From the NCBI GenBank assembly GCA_023461035.1, contig JAEWOD010000042.1:1-64000 (forward strand): DNA of 64,000 nucleotides, given 5' to 3'. Position 1 is the first letter of the stretch. Every line of letters begins with the position of its first letter. Source of the stretch: Bacteroidota bacterium (GTDB lineage Bacteria; Bacteroidota; Bacteroidia; Flavobacteriales; Weeksellaceae). The notes beneath the pieces are model-generated. The model saw only the letters and a program-made list of their open reading frames with translations. It made no database searches and had not been told where the DNA came from. This document shows positions 1 through 8,171 of the stretch, piece by piece. The position numbers and the translations under genes are program-made.

Positions 1-418
1 TACTTTGAATTTAGCTTTAAATGACATAATAAATAATTTTAAGGTTAATAATAAAAAATACCTACTTAAATAAGAATAATACTACCCGAAGATATTTATT
101 ATATTATTAATTCCCAAATTTTTAACAAATTTTTAGGGGTGGAGGGGCTGTTATATGATATACCCTTAATTTCACTTTTCCATGAAACAAGGTCTACAAC
201 CAAGACGGGGATCGAACAACAGAAATTGAATGTTTGAGCCGGAAAAATCATTTACACCATCATAATTCCTGTTACAGCATACACATCAAACCTAAGCTTT
301 TTGTTTTTTAAATCGAACTCATGAGATATAATGGAATAATTGCAAAAACATTATTGGATTTCGAATAAAAAACTTCGCAAGGCGTGAATTTTTTTGTAAA
401 TTTGTAATTGTATAAAAA
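1..418. other. AT-rich non-coding stretch left of the TA pair
   Basis: No convincing gene is visible on either strand; the open frames here are short and do not resemble known proteins. The stretch is very AT-rich. A TAnnTTTG-type -7 element at 397-404 lies just upstream of the toxin gene. The left edge may continue an accessory island that lies outside the window. Confidence 0.5.
397..404 (+). promoter_or_regulatory. -7 promoter element of the higBA-like pair
   Basis: TAAATTTG matches the Bacteroidota -7 consensus TAnnTTTG and ends 14 bases before the toxin ATG. No clear TTG is seen at -33, so the match is partial. Confidence 0.45.
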
Positions 419-715
419 ATGAGAATAACAAATAAAGAAGCGTTAGACGCTTTTACAGTTAAACACGCTGATACACTCAGACCGATAAGTAAATGGGTTG
501 AGGTGGTAGAAAATACTGAATTCAAAAACCACAATGAATTAAAAGTAACTTTTCCAAAGGCGGATTATGTAGGAAACCAACGATATGTTTTTGACATAAA
601 GGGAAACAGTTATAGGTTGGTTGTTATGGTTGTTTTCTTCAATGGTGTGATGGATATTAGATTTTGCGGAACACATGCCGATTATGATAAAATTAAAGAC
701 ATTGAAAATATTTGA
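419..715 (+). CDS. higB: HigB-family toxin (mRNA interferase-like)
   Basis: This 98-residue basic protein has the features of HigB/RelE-superfamily toxins that cleave mRNA on the ribosome. It begins MRITNKEALDAF, has a central stretch around YVFDIKGNSYRLVVMV (residues about 58-75), and ends with FCGTHADYDKI. The hydrophobic strand followed by (F/V)xGTHxxYD is the usual HigB tail. It is the first gene of a two-gene unit; the antitoxin-like gene starts 3 bases after its stop. Toxin-before-antitoxin order is the normal higBA order. Function is inferred from family and context. Confidence 0.85.
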   Translation: MRITNKEALDAFTVKHADTLRPISKWVEVVENTEFKNHNELKVTFPKADYVGNQRYVFDIKGNSYRLVVMVVFFNGVMDIRFCGTHADYDKIKDIENI

Positions 716-718
716 AAT

Positions 719-1135
719 ATGAAAAGGCAATTTGAAAATATTACAGAAATCAAAGACCGTCTTACTTTCGACAAGGTAAGGGGGTATTATGACGAACTAA
801 TTAATTACGCAACTCAAAACGGTTATTTGCGTGAATTGGATGCAGACAATGATTACACCCGTGAGATTGGGCGTATAGGTATAATGATTGCCGATTACGA
901 AAGCCTCTTTATGGAATTCAAAAACCTGAAGTTTAAAAGTCCTCTCATTATTTCGATTGAAAAAGAAATGCAAAAAAAATCCCTGAACCAACGACAAACA
1001 GCGGAGCTTTTGGAAGTAAAAGAAAACACACTTAGCCAGGTGATGACCGGAAAACGCAACGTGTCTATGAGCTTAGCCAAAAAGCTATACAAAAAACTGA
1101 AAATAGACCCGAAAACTATTTTGGAACATTCGTAA
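719..1135 (+). CDS. higA: HigA-family antitoxin with C-terminal helix-turn-helix
   Basis: This 138-residue protein has an N-terminal helical part and, from about residue 82, an Xre/Cro-type helix-turn-helix: KKSLNQRQTAELLEVKENT, then LSQVMTGKRNVSMSLAKKL. It should neutralise the adjacent HigB-like toxin and bind the shared promoter to repress the pair. The gap to the toxin gene is 3 bases, so they are almost certainly co-transcribed. The length matches the HigA variants found in Bacteroidota, in which the DNA-binding domain is C-terminal. Autoregulation is inferred from the family, not seen as an operator. Confidence 0.85.
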   Translation: MKRQFENITEIKDRLTFDKVRGYYDELINYATQNGYLRELDADNDYTREIGRIGIMIADYESLFMEFKNLKFKSPLIISIEKEMQKKSLNQRQTAELLEVKENTLSQVMTGKRNVSMSLAKKLYKKLKIDPKTILEHS

Positions 1136-1160
1136 AAATCTAATTACTAAAACAATTTTC

Positions 1161-1583
1161 ATGAAAAATCAATACATAGATAATGAATTGTTAGATTTAA
1201 TTATTTCGGGAAAAGTTGATAAAACATTGTTTACTGAGATATTAAAATCAAGAAAAATTAATGATTTATTTCAAATCAAGAACCAACTTATGGATGCTGT
1301 GTTAAATTATGTAGAAGAAATATTGAATGATCACAAAATAACAGATGAAGAAATTCAAAATGCCACAAGGTTGAAGCGGTTATTTGAAATAAAAGAAGGA
1401 GATTTCTATCAGAAAAAGCATTCAGAAGTCAAACAAGTATTGGACAAAGAATTTTCTTACATACTAAGTGATGGTAGAATTTCAGATTCTGAAGAAATTC
1501 AAAAAGTAGGATTACAGGATTTGTTTGACTTGGGTTATGACCAGTATTTGGAATTTTATCAAGATTTTAAAAACAATAATTAA
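1161..1583 (+). CDS. Uncharacterised acidic protein with two TerB-like motifs
   Basis: No family was recognised with confidence. The 140-residue product is helical, charged and soluble, with no signal peptide or membrane segment. It has two similar stretches, ILNDHKITDEEI (about residues 52-63) and ILSDGRISDSEEI (about 101-113), each followed by a leucine/phenylalanine-rich helix. This resembles the DGxIxxxE turn of TerB-like tellurite-resistance domains, but the similarity is short. It follows the antitoxin gene by 25 bases on the same strand and may share its transcript. Base composition is as AT-rich as the preceding pair, consistent with shared accessory origin. Confidence 0.6.
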   Translation: MKNQYIDNELLDLIISGKVDKTLFTEILKSRKINDLFQIKNQLMDAVLNYVEEILNDHKITDEEIQNATRLKRLFEIKEGDFYQKKHSEVKQVLDKEFSYILSDGRISDSEEIQKVGLQDLFDLGYDQYLEFYQDFKNNN

Positions 1584-1804
1584 ATGAAAAAAGCTGATTT
1601 TGTTTTTGATCTTGTTTCCGATAATTGATTTTTCATAGGTAGGACATTCGTTATAAATGTGAAACGCAGGAAACCTCAACAAAAGAATTCATAAATCAAG
1701 CGCAAAAAAAAATAAGAGGTGCTTTCATATGCAAATTGTATGCAAATAAAAAACGTCTACTTTCTTTAATCGAATGTAACCGTTTGTTTTTGTGTCTTTT
1801 AACC
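1584..1804. other. Non-coding stretch between accessory gene and tRNA-Val region
   Basis: No gene is supported. A frame beginning ATG at 1584 ends after 14 codons (MKKADFVFDLVSDN) and could be the start of a decayed gene, but nothing recognisable follows. The stretch ends at the partial copy of the tRNA-Val 3' end. Confidence 0.4.
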
Positions 1805-1822
1805 TGTGGGAGCAGAGGGATT
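1805..1822. repeat. Partial duplicate of the tRNA-Val 3' end (possible attachment-site scar)
   Basis: The 18 bases tgtgggagcagagggatt occur here and again at 1893-1910, where they are the 3' end of the tRNA-Val gene plus flank. A perfect copy of a tRNA 3' terminus next to accessory DNA is the classical mark left by integration at a tRNA attachment site. No integrase gene remains in the window. Confidence 0.55.
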
Positions 1823-1851
1823 AGCTCCGCTGATCCCCGAAAGAGGGAATT

Positions 1852-1894
1852 CAAAACAAAATGCCCCGCATGTCGTGCGAGGCATTTTGTTTTG
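1852..1894 (-). terminator. Strong hairpin directly downstream of tRNA-Val
   Basis: A perfect 14-base inverted repeat (1852-1865 with 1881-1894), plus an inner 4-bp stem, forms a long hairpin that starts right after the tRNA discriminator base. On the tRNA strand the descending arm ends in GCATTTTGTTTTG, so it can act as transcription terminator and 3' boundary for processing. Confidence 0.75.
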
Positions 1895-1969
1895 TGGGAG
1901 CAGAGGGATTCGAACCCCCGACCCTCTGCTTGTAAGGCAGATGCTCTGAACCAACTGAGCTATGCTCCC
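1895..1969 (-). tRNA. tRNA-Val (anticodon TAC)
   Basis: Read on the minus strand, the gene folds into a full cloverleaf. The acceptor stem GGGAGCA pairs with TGCTCCC. The D arm contains AGTTGGTTCAGAGC. The anticodon stem TCTGC/GCAGA encloses CTTACAA, giving anticodon TAC. The T arm contains GGTTCGAATCC. The discriminator is A and CCA is not encoded. The gene decodes GTA and other valine codons. It has its own promoter just upstream and a hairpin directly downstream. Confidence 0.95.
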
Positions 1970-1984
1970 TTCATTTTAGGACTG

Positions 1985-2014
1985 CAAATATAAGTACGTT
2001 TTTTAGTTCTGCAA
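1985..2014 (-). promoter_or_regulatory. Promoter of tRNA-Val (-33 TTG, -7 TATATTTG)
   Basis: On the minus strand TTG (2012-2014) is followed after 19 bases by TATATTTG (1985-1992), a full match to the Bacteroidota sigma-ABfr consensus. The -7 element ends 15 bases before the mature tRNA 5' end, which fits a short 5' leader. Confidence 0.75.
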
Positions 2015-2081
2015 ATAATTTTTTCAAATTTGGGGAAAATATTTTTAAGGCCTAAATTCGCCGACTGATTTACAAAGAATT

Positions 2082-2756
2082 ATGGGAAAAAATAAACTCA
2101 AAAGATTTTCAGAAAATAAAACCTTTGACAACGTGTTTCAGCCGACACGCGAAGAAATGGTTTCAGGATTTGATCTCAAGGGAATTTGGAATAAAGAAAT
2201 CTTTCAAAATGAAAATCCCATCGTGCTTGAATTGGGTTGCGGAAAAGGCGAATATACCGTTGCGCTCGCTGAAAAGTTTCCCGATAAAAATTTCATCGGG
2301 ATCGATATCAAAGGTGCCCGATTCTGGAGAGGCGCCAAAACAGCTGTAGAATCCGGAATGAAAAATGTTGCCTTTTTGCGGACCCAGATTGAATTGATCG
2401 ATTATGCATTTGGCCAAAATGAAGTAAGCGAAATCTGGATTACTTTTCCCGATCCGCAAATCAAATTCCGCCGGACCAAACACCGTTTGACCCACCCCGA
2501 ATTTCTCCAGAAATACAAACAAGTTTTGCATGAAAAAGGTGTCGTTCACCTGAAAACCGATAGTGAGTTTTTATATGGATATACCCACGGAATTATCCAA
2601 TTGGAAGGACATGAAGTCCTTCTTACCAATCATAATATTTATAATCCGGACAACCATGAAATCCCGGAAGAAGTAACCTCTGTTCAAACCTTTTACGAAC
2701 AGAAATTCTTAAATGAGAATAAAAATATTACGTACATTCGTTTCAGAATTAAATAA
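2082..2756 (+). CDS. trmB: tRNA (guanine-N7-)-methyltransferase TrmB
   Basis: The enzyme transfers a methyl group from S-adenosylmethionine to N7 of G46 in the tRNA variable loop. At 224 residues it has the usual TrmB length. The SAM-binding motif I is VLELGCGKGEYT (about residues 48-59), followed by FIGIDIKG at the end of strand beta-2. IWITFPDPQIK (about 119-129) is the TrmB signature with the catalytic aspartate in FPDP, and RRTKHRL follows. It lies 113 bases from the divergent tRNA-Val gene and 9 bases before the peptidase gene. Cytoplasmic. Confidence 0.96.
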   Translation: MGKNKLKRFSENKTFDNVFQPTREEMVSGFDLKGIWNKEIFQNENPIVLELGCGKGEYTVALAEKFPDKNFIGIDIKGARFWRGAKTAVESGMKNVAFLRTQIELIDYAFGQNEVSEIWITFPDPQIKFRRTKHRLTHPEFLQKYKQVLHEKGVVHLKTDSEFLYGYTHGIIQLEGHEVLLTNHNIYNPDNHEIPEEVTSVQTFYEQKFLNENKNITYIRFRIK

Positions 2757-2765
2757 CAAACACAC

Positions 2766-4211
2766 ATGAAAAAATTAATACTTTCCTTGATGTTCATTTC
2801 GATATCAAGTTTAATTTTCGCCCAACATGGTGATGACTGGTTTTATGCCACTATGCTGAAAGAAAATGCAGAAGCACTAAAGAGCTCCAATCCTGACGGA
2901 ATTGATATTTTGGCTACAACCGGTCATCAGTCGGCTGTTTTTGTAAAAGAAAATGTAGCTCATCAACTGCATGGAAATGTAGTGATTCACGGTCCGGGAT
3001 TTGTCTATAAAAAATCAAAAGAAGATGCACTTTCCTTTATCCAGACTAATTTCGAAAAGACTTTTGATATTATGGAATTTACCATCACGGAAGATGAATT
3101 TGTACAGGAATGTCTGGATTTGGTAAACCCAAGTAATATCGAAGAAACCATTTTGACACTTCAGGGCTATGGTACGCGTTACCACGAAAGAAATGAAGCA
3201 GAGCAAGCTATCTATGATTTACGTGACAAATGGCAAGCCATGGCAAACGCCGCCGGCAGAACAGATGTTACTTTTGAAATCGTGGAACATTTTGGAACGC
3301 CTATGCCTTCGCTGATCATGACCATAGAAGGTGCTACAAATCCTGACGAATATGTGATCATAGGCGGACACGCTGACTCTATCACATGGTTTCCAAATGA
3401 TGCCCCCGGAGCAGACGATAATGCGTCCGGTATTGGTTCCATCACCGAAGTCATTCGTGTCTTATTGGAGAATGATTATAAACCACAAAGATCAGTTCAA
3501 TTCATGGCGTATGCCGCCGAAGAAATCGGTTTGGTAGGGTCTGACGAAATTGCAGAAGATTATTTCAACCAAGGAAAAAATGTCGTGGCCTATGTTCAGT
3601 TTGACATGACCAATTATAAAGGCTCCACGGCCGATATCGCCATCATTGAGGATAATTATACAAGTCTTGATTTAAATGTGTTTTTGATAGAATTAATGGA
3701 GCACTATAATGCAACCGGAACACATGCCATCAGCTATACCAGCTCAGCTTGTAATTATGCTTGTTCTGATCACGCCAGTTGGGAAGCGAGAGGATATTTG
3801 GCTTCTTTCCCTTTTGAGGCGGAGTTTGACGACTCAAATCCGGAAATTCACACCACCGGAGATGTTTATTCGGTAAGTGGTAACTCCAACCATGCAGCCC
3901 GTTTTGCTAAATTGGGATTGGAATTCCTTATCGAAGTAGCCAAACGAGAAGTACTTTCCACCTCTGAAGTTGACAAACCTACCGTACAATTGGTTGTGAA
4001 CAATAAAGAATTGATCTATGAAATAGGGAATTATAACGGAAAGATTCAATCTTTGCAAATCATCGATACCGCCGCCAAAAGACTGATTAATTTATCCAAT
4101 TTGAATTCTTCCGGAAAAATCAACATCAGTTCATTGCCTACCGGTGTTTATGTTGCATCCTTTAAAGGTGAAAACGGAAAAAATTTCGTGAAAAAATTCT
4201 TGGTGAAATAA
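2766..4211 (+). CDS. Secreted M28-family zinc aminopeptidase with T9SS sorting domain
   Basis: This 481-residue protein has an N-terminal signal peptide (MKKLILSLMFISISSLIFAQ). The catalytic domain follows the two-zinc pattern of Vibrio/Aeromonas leucine aminopeptidases: His in IIGGHADS, bridging Asp in GADDNASG, the Glu pair in AEEIGLVGS, Asp in VQFDMTNY, and His in IHTTGDVY. Two cysteines (SACNYACSDH) may form a disulfide. The last roughly 80 residues are a T9SS type A domain (SLPTGVYVASF, ending FVKKFLVK), which directs export across the outer membrane and is normally cleaved. Likely role: release of N-terminal amino acids from extracellular peptides. It follows trmB by 9 bases but is functionally unrelated. 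Confidence 0.92.
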   Translation: MKKLILSLMFISISSLIFAQHGDDWFYATMLKENAEALKSSNPDGIDILATTGHQSAVFVKENVAHQLHGNVVIHGPGFVYKKSKEDALSFIQTNFEKTFDIMEFTITEDEFVQECLDLVNPSNIEETILTLQGYGTRYHERNEAEQAIYDLRDKWQAMANAAGRTDVTFEIVEHFGTPMPSLIMTIEGATNPDEYVIIGGHADSITWFPNDAPGADDNASGIGSITEVIRVLLENDYKPQRSVQFMAYAAEEIGLVGSDEIAEDYFNQGKNVVAYVQFDMTNYKGSTADIAIIEDNYTSLDLNVFLIELMEHYNATGTHAISYTSSACNYACSDHASWEARGYLASFPFEAEFDDSNPEIHTTGDVYSVSGNSNHAARFAKLGLEFLIEVAKREVLSTSEVDKPTVQLVVNNKELIYEIGNYNGKIQSLQIIDTAAKRLINLSNLNSSGKINISSLPTGVYVASFKGENGKNFVKKFLVK

Positions 4212-4232
4212 GATACTATACGCCTAATAAAA

Positions 4233-4264
4233 AAAAGCAACCCTGAAAAGAGTTGCTTTTTTTA
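4233..4264 (+). terminator. Rho-independent terminator of the M28 peptidase gene
   Basis: The stem aaaagcaac / gttgctttt with a run of T starts 21 bases after the stop. The A-run on the other side makes it usable for the convergent TM2 gene as well. Confidence 0.85.
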
Positions 4265-4283
4265 TGATTTCATCTGAATAGAA

Positions 4284-4556
4284 TCAGAACCACTGTTTCT
4301 GGTTGCGAACGTAGGTTTCTTCAAATTCTTCATCTGATTTGGTTAAATAGATAATTCCTTCGATCAAACCGATAATTCCTCCTATTCCACAAGTTAAAAC
4401 ACCTATGATCAACTGAATGATTCCCGTTTGCGTATAACCCAGATAAAATTTGTGAACGCCTAAACCACCCAATAAAATACCCAAAATTCCGGCAATCATT
4501 TTTTTGTCCGAATTAGGATTACTTTGTGGTTGAGGTGTTTCTGAATGTACTTCCAT
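4284..4556 (-). CDS. TM2 domain-containing small membrane protein
   Basis: This 90-residue protein has an N-terminal polar tail rich in Gln, Pro and Asn, then a TM2 domain: the first membrane helix KKMIAGILGILLGGLGVHKF, the conserved FYLGYTQTGIIQ turn, and a second helix rich in Gly and Ile. TM2 proteins are widespread but their biochemical role is unsettled. The gene lies 20 bases downstream of another small membrane-protein gene on the same strand, so the two are probably one operon. The length is normal for the family. Confidence 0.88.
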   Translation of the reverse strand: MEVHSETPQPQSNPNSDKKMIAGILGILLGGLGVHKFYLGYTQTGIIQLIIGVLTCGIGGIIGLIEGIIYLTKSDEEFEETYVRNQKQWF

Positions 4557-4576
4557 TTATTAATTGTTTTTAATTG

Positions 4577-4900
4577 TTATACGCCTTTAAACCATTCCTG
4601 GAATTTATCCCCCAGAACCGGCACCAACTTCTTCTCGCCTTGAACCGCCCCAATAAAACCGATTACCCACATAACTATAACAAGAACATAAAGAGCCCAT
4701 CCAATCATTCCTCCTATATTTCCGATAGCAGCAGAAAGAATGTAAACTATAATTCCTATTGCAAAAGAAAAAATAGTAATTCCAAGTGATTGTCTCATGT
4801 GAAAACTCGTATATTCTGTCTTTTCTTTACGCGTAATAAAAGCGATTAAAAGACCAACCCATGTAAGATAGCTTACAATTCCTGTAGTTTTTTCGTCCAT
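4577..4900 (-). CDS. DUF4870-like small membrane protein
   Basis: This 107-residue protein has three hydrophobic segments: GIVSYLTWVGLLIAFI, a long one from about residue 38 to 60, and one from about 66 to 88. The FHMRQSLGITIF motif after the first segment and the C-terminal LGDKFQEWFKGV tail are typical of the DUF4870/YtjA-like family of Bacteroidota. Function is unknown. It is the first gene of a pair with the TM2 protein. Confidence 0.75.
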   Translation of the reverse strand: MDEKTTGIVSYLTWVGLLIAFITRKEKTEYTSFHMRQSLGITIFSFAIGIIVYILSAAIGNIGGMIGWALYVLVIVMWVIGFIGAVQGEKKLVPVLGDKFQEWFKGV

Positions 4901-4995
4901 AATTTTAAAAATTTAATGTTAACAAAATTAACATTTTTTCGGACTTCTACAAGTTTTTAGTTTTAAACATATCGTTAATAACCAATTATATCTCT

Positions 4996-5003
4996 TATAT
5001 TTG
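4996..5003 (+). promoter_or_regulatory. -7 promoter element of the cobalamin operon
   Basis: TATATTTG matches TAnnTTTG exactly and lies immediately before the first conserved riboswitch bases, so transcription would start at the 5' edge of the riboswitch. No clear TTG at -33. Confidence 0.65.
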
Positions 5004-5008
5004 CCGTC

Positions 5009-5164
5009 AAATCGGTGTCCGCCATAGGTGGATGAAAAGGGAATCCGGTGAAACCCCGGAGCTGTCCCCGCAACTGTAAGTTCATTTCATCGCTTTTCTA
5101 CAATCCACTGTGTGCTACGGTGCATGGGAAGGAATAAAGCGGAACAAGCCAGGAGACCTGCCGG
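5009..5164 (+). ncRNA. Cobalamin riboswitch
   Basis: Conserved blocks of the B12 aptamer appear in order: ATCGGTGTCC at the 5' end, GGGAATCCGGTGAAACCCC, GGAGCTGTCCCCGCAACTGT, and the B12 box AGCCAGGAGACCTGCC at 5147-5162. It precedes a BtuB-like receptor gene, the classical location. A small hairpin (5182-5202) lies between the B12 box and the ATG at 5211, and could serve as the expression platform. Expected behaviour: adenosylcobalamin binding lowers expression of the operon. Confidence 0.97.
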
Positions 5165-5181
5165 TTTGAAAACAAAAATTT

Positions 5182-5202
5182 TTGCTTTCGGTGGAAAAGC
5201 AA
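5182..5202 (+). promoter_or_regulatory. Putative riboswitch expression-platform hairpin
   Basis: TTGCTTT (5182-5188) can pair with AAAGCAA (5196-5202). The hairpin ends 8 bases before the start codon and covers the edge of the purine-rich ribosome-binding region aaggaacagg. There is no T-run, which points to translational rather than terminator control. Inference from base pairing only. Confidence 0.4.
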
Positions 5203-5210
5203 GGAACAGG

Positions 5211-7061
5211 ATGAAAAATAAACTTTTTTTATTGTGCCTGCTGTCGGGTTTTCGATTGGTTCTCGCACAAAACGATACGGTTTTTTTGAAAGAAGCAAAT
5301 CTTTCGGCTGAAAATCAATTGCCCAAAAACAAAACCCAATCGGAAATAACACTGAACGATTCCGTTCTAAAAAAAAGCCAGCCCTCGCTGACGAATTTAC
5401 TTCTGTTCAATTCCCCTATTTATTTTAAAGAAAACGGAGCCGGAATGGTTTCTTCGCCTTCTTTTCGCGGAACAACGGCCTCCCAAACCGTCGTTCTCTG
5501 GAACGGAATCAATATCAATTCCCAAACCACCGGCCAAACCGATTTTAACACGGTAAATGTCCGCGGGTTTGATAAAATCCGGGTGAAAGGCGGTGGCGGA
5601 AACGTGGCGGAAGTCAACAGCTCTGTGGGAGGAAGTATCGAATTGATCAACGAACTCTCTTTTCAAAAAGAATTTTCAAACGAAGTTTTTCTGCGTTATG
5701 GCAGCTTCAATACGTTTAATGGTGATTTCAGAAGTGTTTATTCCGATGATCATTTAAGTTTAAACGTCGGTCTGGCAAGGAATTCTTCCGACAATGATTT
5801 TGATTTTCCCGACGGCAAATTGAACCCAAAAAATATAAACGGCCAATTTTACAACAACAACCTGAGCGTTTCGGCCGGTTATAAAATAAATCCGAAAAAC
5901 ACGTTGAAATTCTTCGGGAATATGTACCAGTCCAGACGAAACCTCTCGGTCGTAACGCCTTATGCTACCCGCCAGAAATATGAGGATTATAATACCCGAA
6001 GCATGGTCGCCTGGACAAGTCGTTTCCGTAAATTTGATTCGGATCTGAAACTGGCTTATCTCACGGAAAAATACCGGTATTTTTCCAATATCTCCAAACC
6101 GGACTTTGATCCGGGAGAAGTAAATTCCATCATCGCAAGATATGATTTAGGATTTAAATTCAATTCCAAAATGCAGGTTCGTTCCGTTTGGGAATATACC
6201 CGGAATGAGGGTTTCAGCGGAGAAGAAATGGATGATAAAATCCGAAACCTCGGAGCCATCGGGCTTTCGTTTCAACATAAAATCCATCCGAAATTTTACT
6301 ACGAATTAAGTATGAGGCAGGAACTGAGCGAAATCTACGGAAATCCTTTTCTGTATTCGCTCGGCGGAAGTTGGAAGGTATCTGATGTGTATAAAATCCG
6401 TTTCAACGCTTCTAAAAACTTTCGGATTCCCACCTACAACGATTTATATTGGCCGGAAGTGGGAAATCCCGGTTTGTTACCGGAAACTTCCTATCAGGCG
6501 GAATTGGGCAATGAATTTCACAGTCCGTTTTTCACCTTTTCCGTTACCGCTTATTACAACATGGTCGAAAACCTGATCCGCTGGCTTCCCAATGCCAATC
6601 CGCTCGGCGGAATTCTCTGGATGCCGGAAAACGTAGAAGACGTAAAAATGTATGGAATCGAATCCTTATTGTCCGCTGAAAAAACGCTGGGAAAACATCG
6701 TTTTTCACTGACCGGAACTTATGCCTATACGGTTTCGGAAGACCAGAATTTGAAGAAACAATTGATTTATATCCCCTATCATAAAGCAACGGCTTCTTTG
6801 GGGTATAATTGGAATAAATTCTCGCTGAATTATCAGTTTTTATTTATTGGAAAAGTCTTTACGACCACCCAAAATGAAAAGGAACACCAACTACCTCAGT
6901 ATTTTTTATCCAACATAGGGCTCGATTATAATTTCGGAAAAACGAACACCTATAAAATCGGTATAGAAGTACTGAACCTGATGGATTATGAATACCAAAG
7001 CATGGAAGAGAGGTATATGCCCGGCAGAAATTTCCATGTTTATTTGAACATTAAAATTTAA
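5211..7061 (+). CDS. btuB: BtuB-like TonB-dependent receptor (cobalamin/corrinoid uptake)
   Basis: This 616-residue outer-membrane receptor should import cobalamin or related corrinoids using TonB energy. It has a signal peptide (MKNKLFLLCLLSGFRLVLAQ), then a plug domain containing PSFRGTTASQTVVLWNGI (about residues 82-99) and a glycine-rich IRVKGGGGNVAEVNSSVGG. The rest is a beta-barrel of amphipathic strands ending with the YMPGRNFHVYLNIKI strand and a terminal Ile. The length equals E. coli BtuB (about 614). The start at 5211 was chosen because it begins the signal peptide; the longer frame would start inside the riboswitch. The upstream cobalamin riboswitch and the downstream BtuG-like gene support the substrate. 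Confidence 0.92.
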   Translation: MKNKLFLLCLLSGFRLVLAQNDTVFLKEANLSAENQLPKNKTQSEITLNDSVLKKSQPSLTNLLLFNSPIYFKENGAGMVSSPSFRGTTASQTVVLWNGININSQTTGQTDFNTVNVRGFDKIRVKGGGGNVAEVNSSVGGSIELINELSFQKEFSNEVFLRYGSFNTFNGDFRSVYSDDHLSLNVGLARNSSDNDFDFPDGKLNPKNINGQFYNNNLSVSAGYKINPKNTLKFFGNMYQSRRNLSVVTPYATRQKYEDYNTRSMVAWTSRFRKFDSDLKLAYLTEKYRYFSNISKPDFDPGEVNSIIARYDLGFKFNSKMQVRSVWEYTRNEGFSGEEMDDKIRNLGAIGLSFQHKIHPKFYYELSMRQELSEIYGNPFLYSLGGSWKVSDVYKIRFNASKNFRIPTYNDLYWPEVGNPGLLPETSYQAELGNEFHSPFFTFSVTAYYNMVENLIRWLPNANPLGGILWMPENVEDVKMYGIESLLSAEKTLGKHRFSLTGTYAYTVSEDQNLKKQLIYIPYHKATASLGYNWNKFSLNYQFLFIGKVFTTTQNEKEHQLPQYFLSNIGLDYNFGKTNTYKIGIEVLNLMDYEYQSMEERYMPGRNFHVYLNIKI

Positions 7062-7066
7062 CCGAT

Positions 7067-8137
7067 ATGAATAAATTAAATCTGTATCTGATGCTCGCTT
7101 TTGCGGTTTTTGCCGCTTCCTGTAACAGCGATGACGGAGGAAATGTCCCCATCATAGAAGGTGACTTTCAAAATGGCGTTTTTGTGTTGAACGAAGGTGG
7201 TTATACGTACAATAATGCTTCGGTGAGCTTCATTTCCGGCTCGGGAGAAATTCAAAACAATATTTATGAAGCCGTAAACGGAGTCAATTTGGGCGATGTG
7301 GCGCAAAGCATCACCTTTGAAGATGATTTGGCTTTTATCGTCGTAAACAATTCCAATACGGTGGAAGTCGTAAACCGTTATACGTTTGAAAATCAGGCGA
7401 CAATCGCCGGAGAATTACATAATCCCCGCTATATGGAAACCCACAACGGAAAGGGCTATATCTCCAATTGGGGTGACGGAAACGATACGGCGGATGATTT
7501 CATTGCCGTTGTGAATTTGTCCAATTATGCTATCGAATCAAAAATTCCGATTGCCGAAGGCCCGGAACGTTTGGTAGAAAATGATGGTAATTTGTATATC
7601 GCACATCAGGGCGGATGGGATTATGGAAACAGCATTTCCATCATGGATTTAAACACAAATACCCTGACCGGAAGCATTTCAGTTTCAGATGTTCCGACCG
7701 GGATGGTGGAAGAAGACGGGTTTTTATTTGTCCTTTGTTCCGGAAAGGCAAGCTGGACAGGAGAGGAAACAAAAGGCGCAATGTATAAAATCAATCTCTC
7801 CAATAATCAGATTGTAGATGAATTCGAATTTCCGGAAGGTGTTCATCCGACATTTTTGCAAATTGAAAACGACAAAGTCTATTATACCATAGGAAACGAC
7901 ATCTACCGAACCGATGTTTACAATATAGAACCTTCCGGCTCTCCTTTCATTACAACTACAGCAGACGGACTCCAGATTTTATATGGGTTTAATGTATTAA
8001 ACGGATGGCTTTATGCCTGTGATGCCAAAGATTATGTAAGCAACGGTGAGTTGTTTGTGTATTCCATAAGCGGAAATTTAGAAAGCAGATATCCAATAAG
8101 CGGAATCATCCCTAATGGCGTTTATTTCAATGATTGA
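7067..8137 (+). CDS. BtuG-like beta-propeller surface lipoprotein (cobalamin capture)
   Basis: This 356-residue protein has a lipoprotein signal (MNKLNLYLMLAFAVFAASCNS, Cys19) and YVTN-type propeller repeats, such as FVLNEGGYTYNNASVSFI, VEVVNRYTF and YGNSISIMDLNTNTLTGSI. It matches the DUF5074 type. In Bacteroides, BtuG lipoproteins of this type bind cobamides with extreme affinity and sit on BtuB. The gene starts 5 bases after the receptor stop, under the same riboswitch, which supports the same role. Ligand binding has not been shown here and the ortholog call is inference. The next gene encodes a second, T9SS-secreted version. Confidence 0.82.
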   Translation: MNKLNLYLMLAFAVFAASCNSDDGGNVPIIEGDFQNGVFVLNEGGYTYNNASVSFISGSGEIQNNIYEAVNGVNLGDVAQSITFEDDLAFIVVNNSNTVEVVNRYTFENQATIAGELHNPRYMETHNGKGYISNWGDGNDTADDFIAVVNLSNYAIESKIPIAEGPERLVENDGNLYIAHQGGWDYGNSISIMDLNTNTLTGSISVSDVPTGMVEEDGFLFVLCSGKASWTGEETKGAMYKINLSNNQIVDEFEFPEGVHPTFLQIENDKVYYTIGNDIYRTDVYNIEPSGSPFITTTADGLQILYGFNVLNGWLYACDAKDYVSNGELFVYSISGNLESRYPISGIIPNGVYFND

Positions 8138-8171
8138 CAATTAGTTACAAATAATAATAAATAATACGAGC

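Noticed and set aside
1736..1993. 85-residue plus-strand frame containing QRDSNPRPSACKADALNQLSYAP
   Set aside because: It is the antisense translation of the tRNA-Val gene, a well-known false protein.
5112..5210. N-terminal extension of the BtuB-like receptor
   Set aside because: It lies within the cobalamin riboswitch; the signal peptide starts at 5211.
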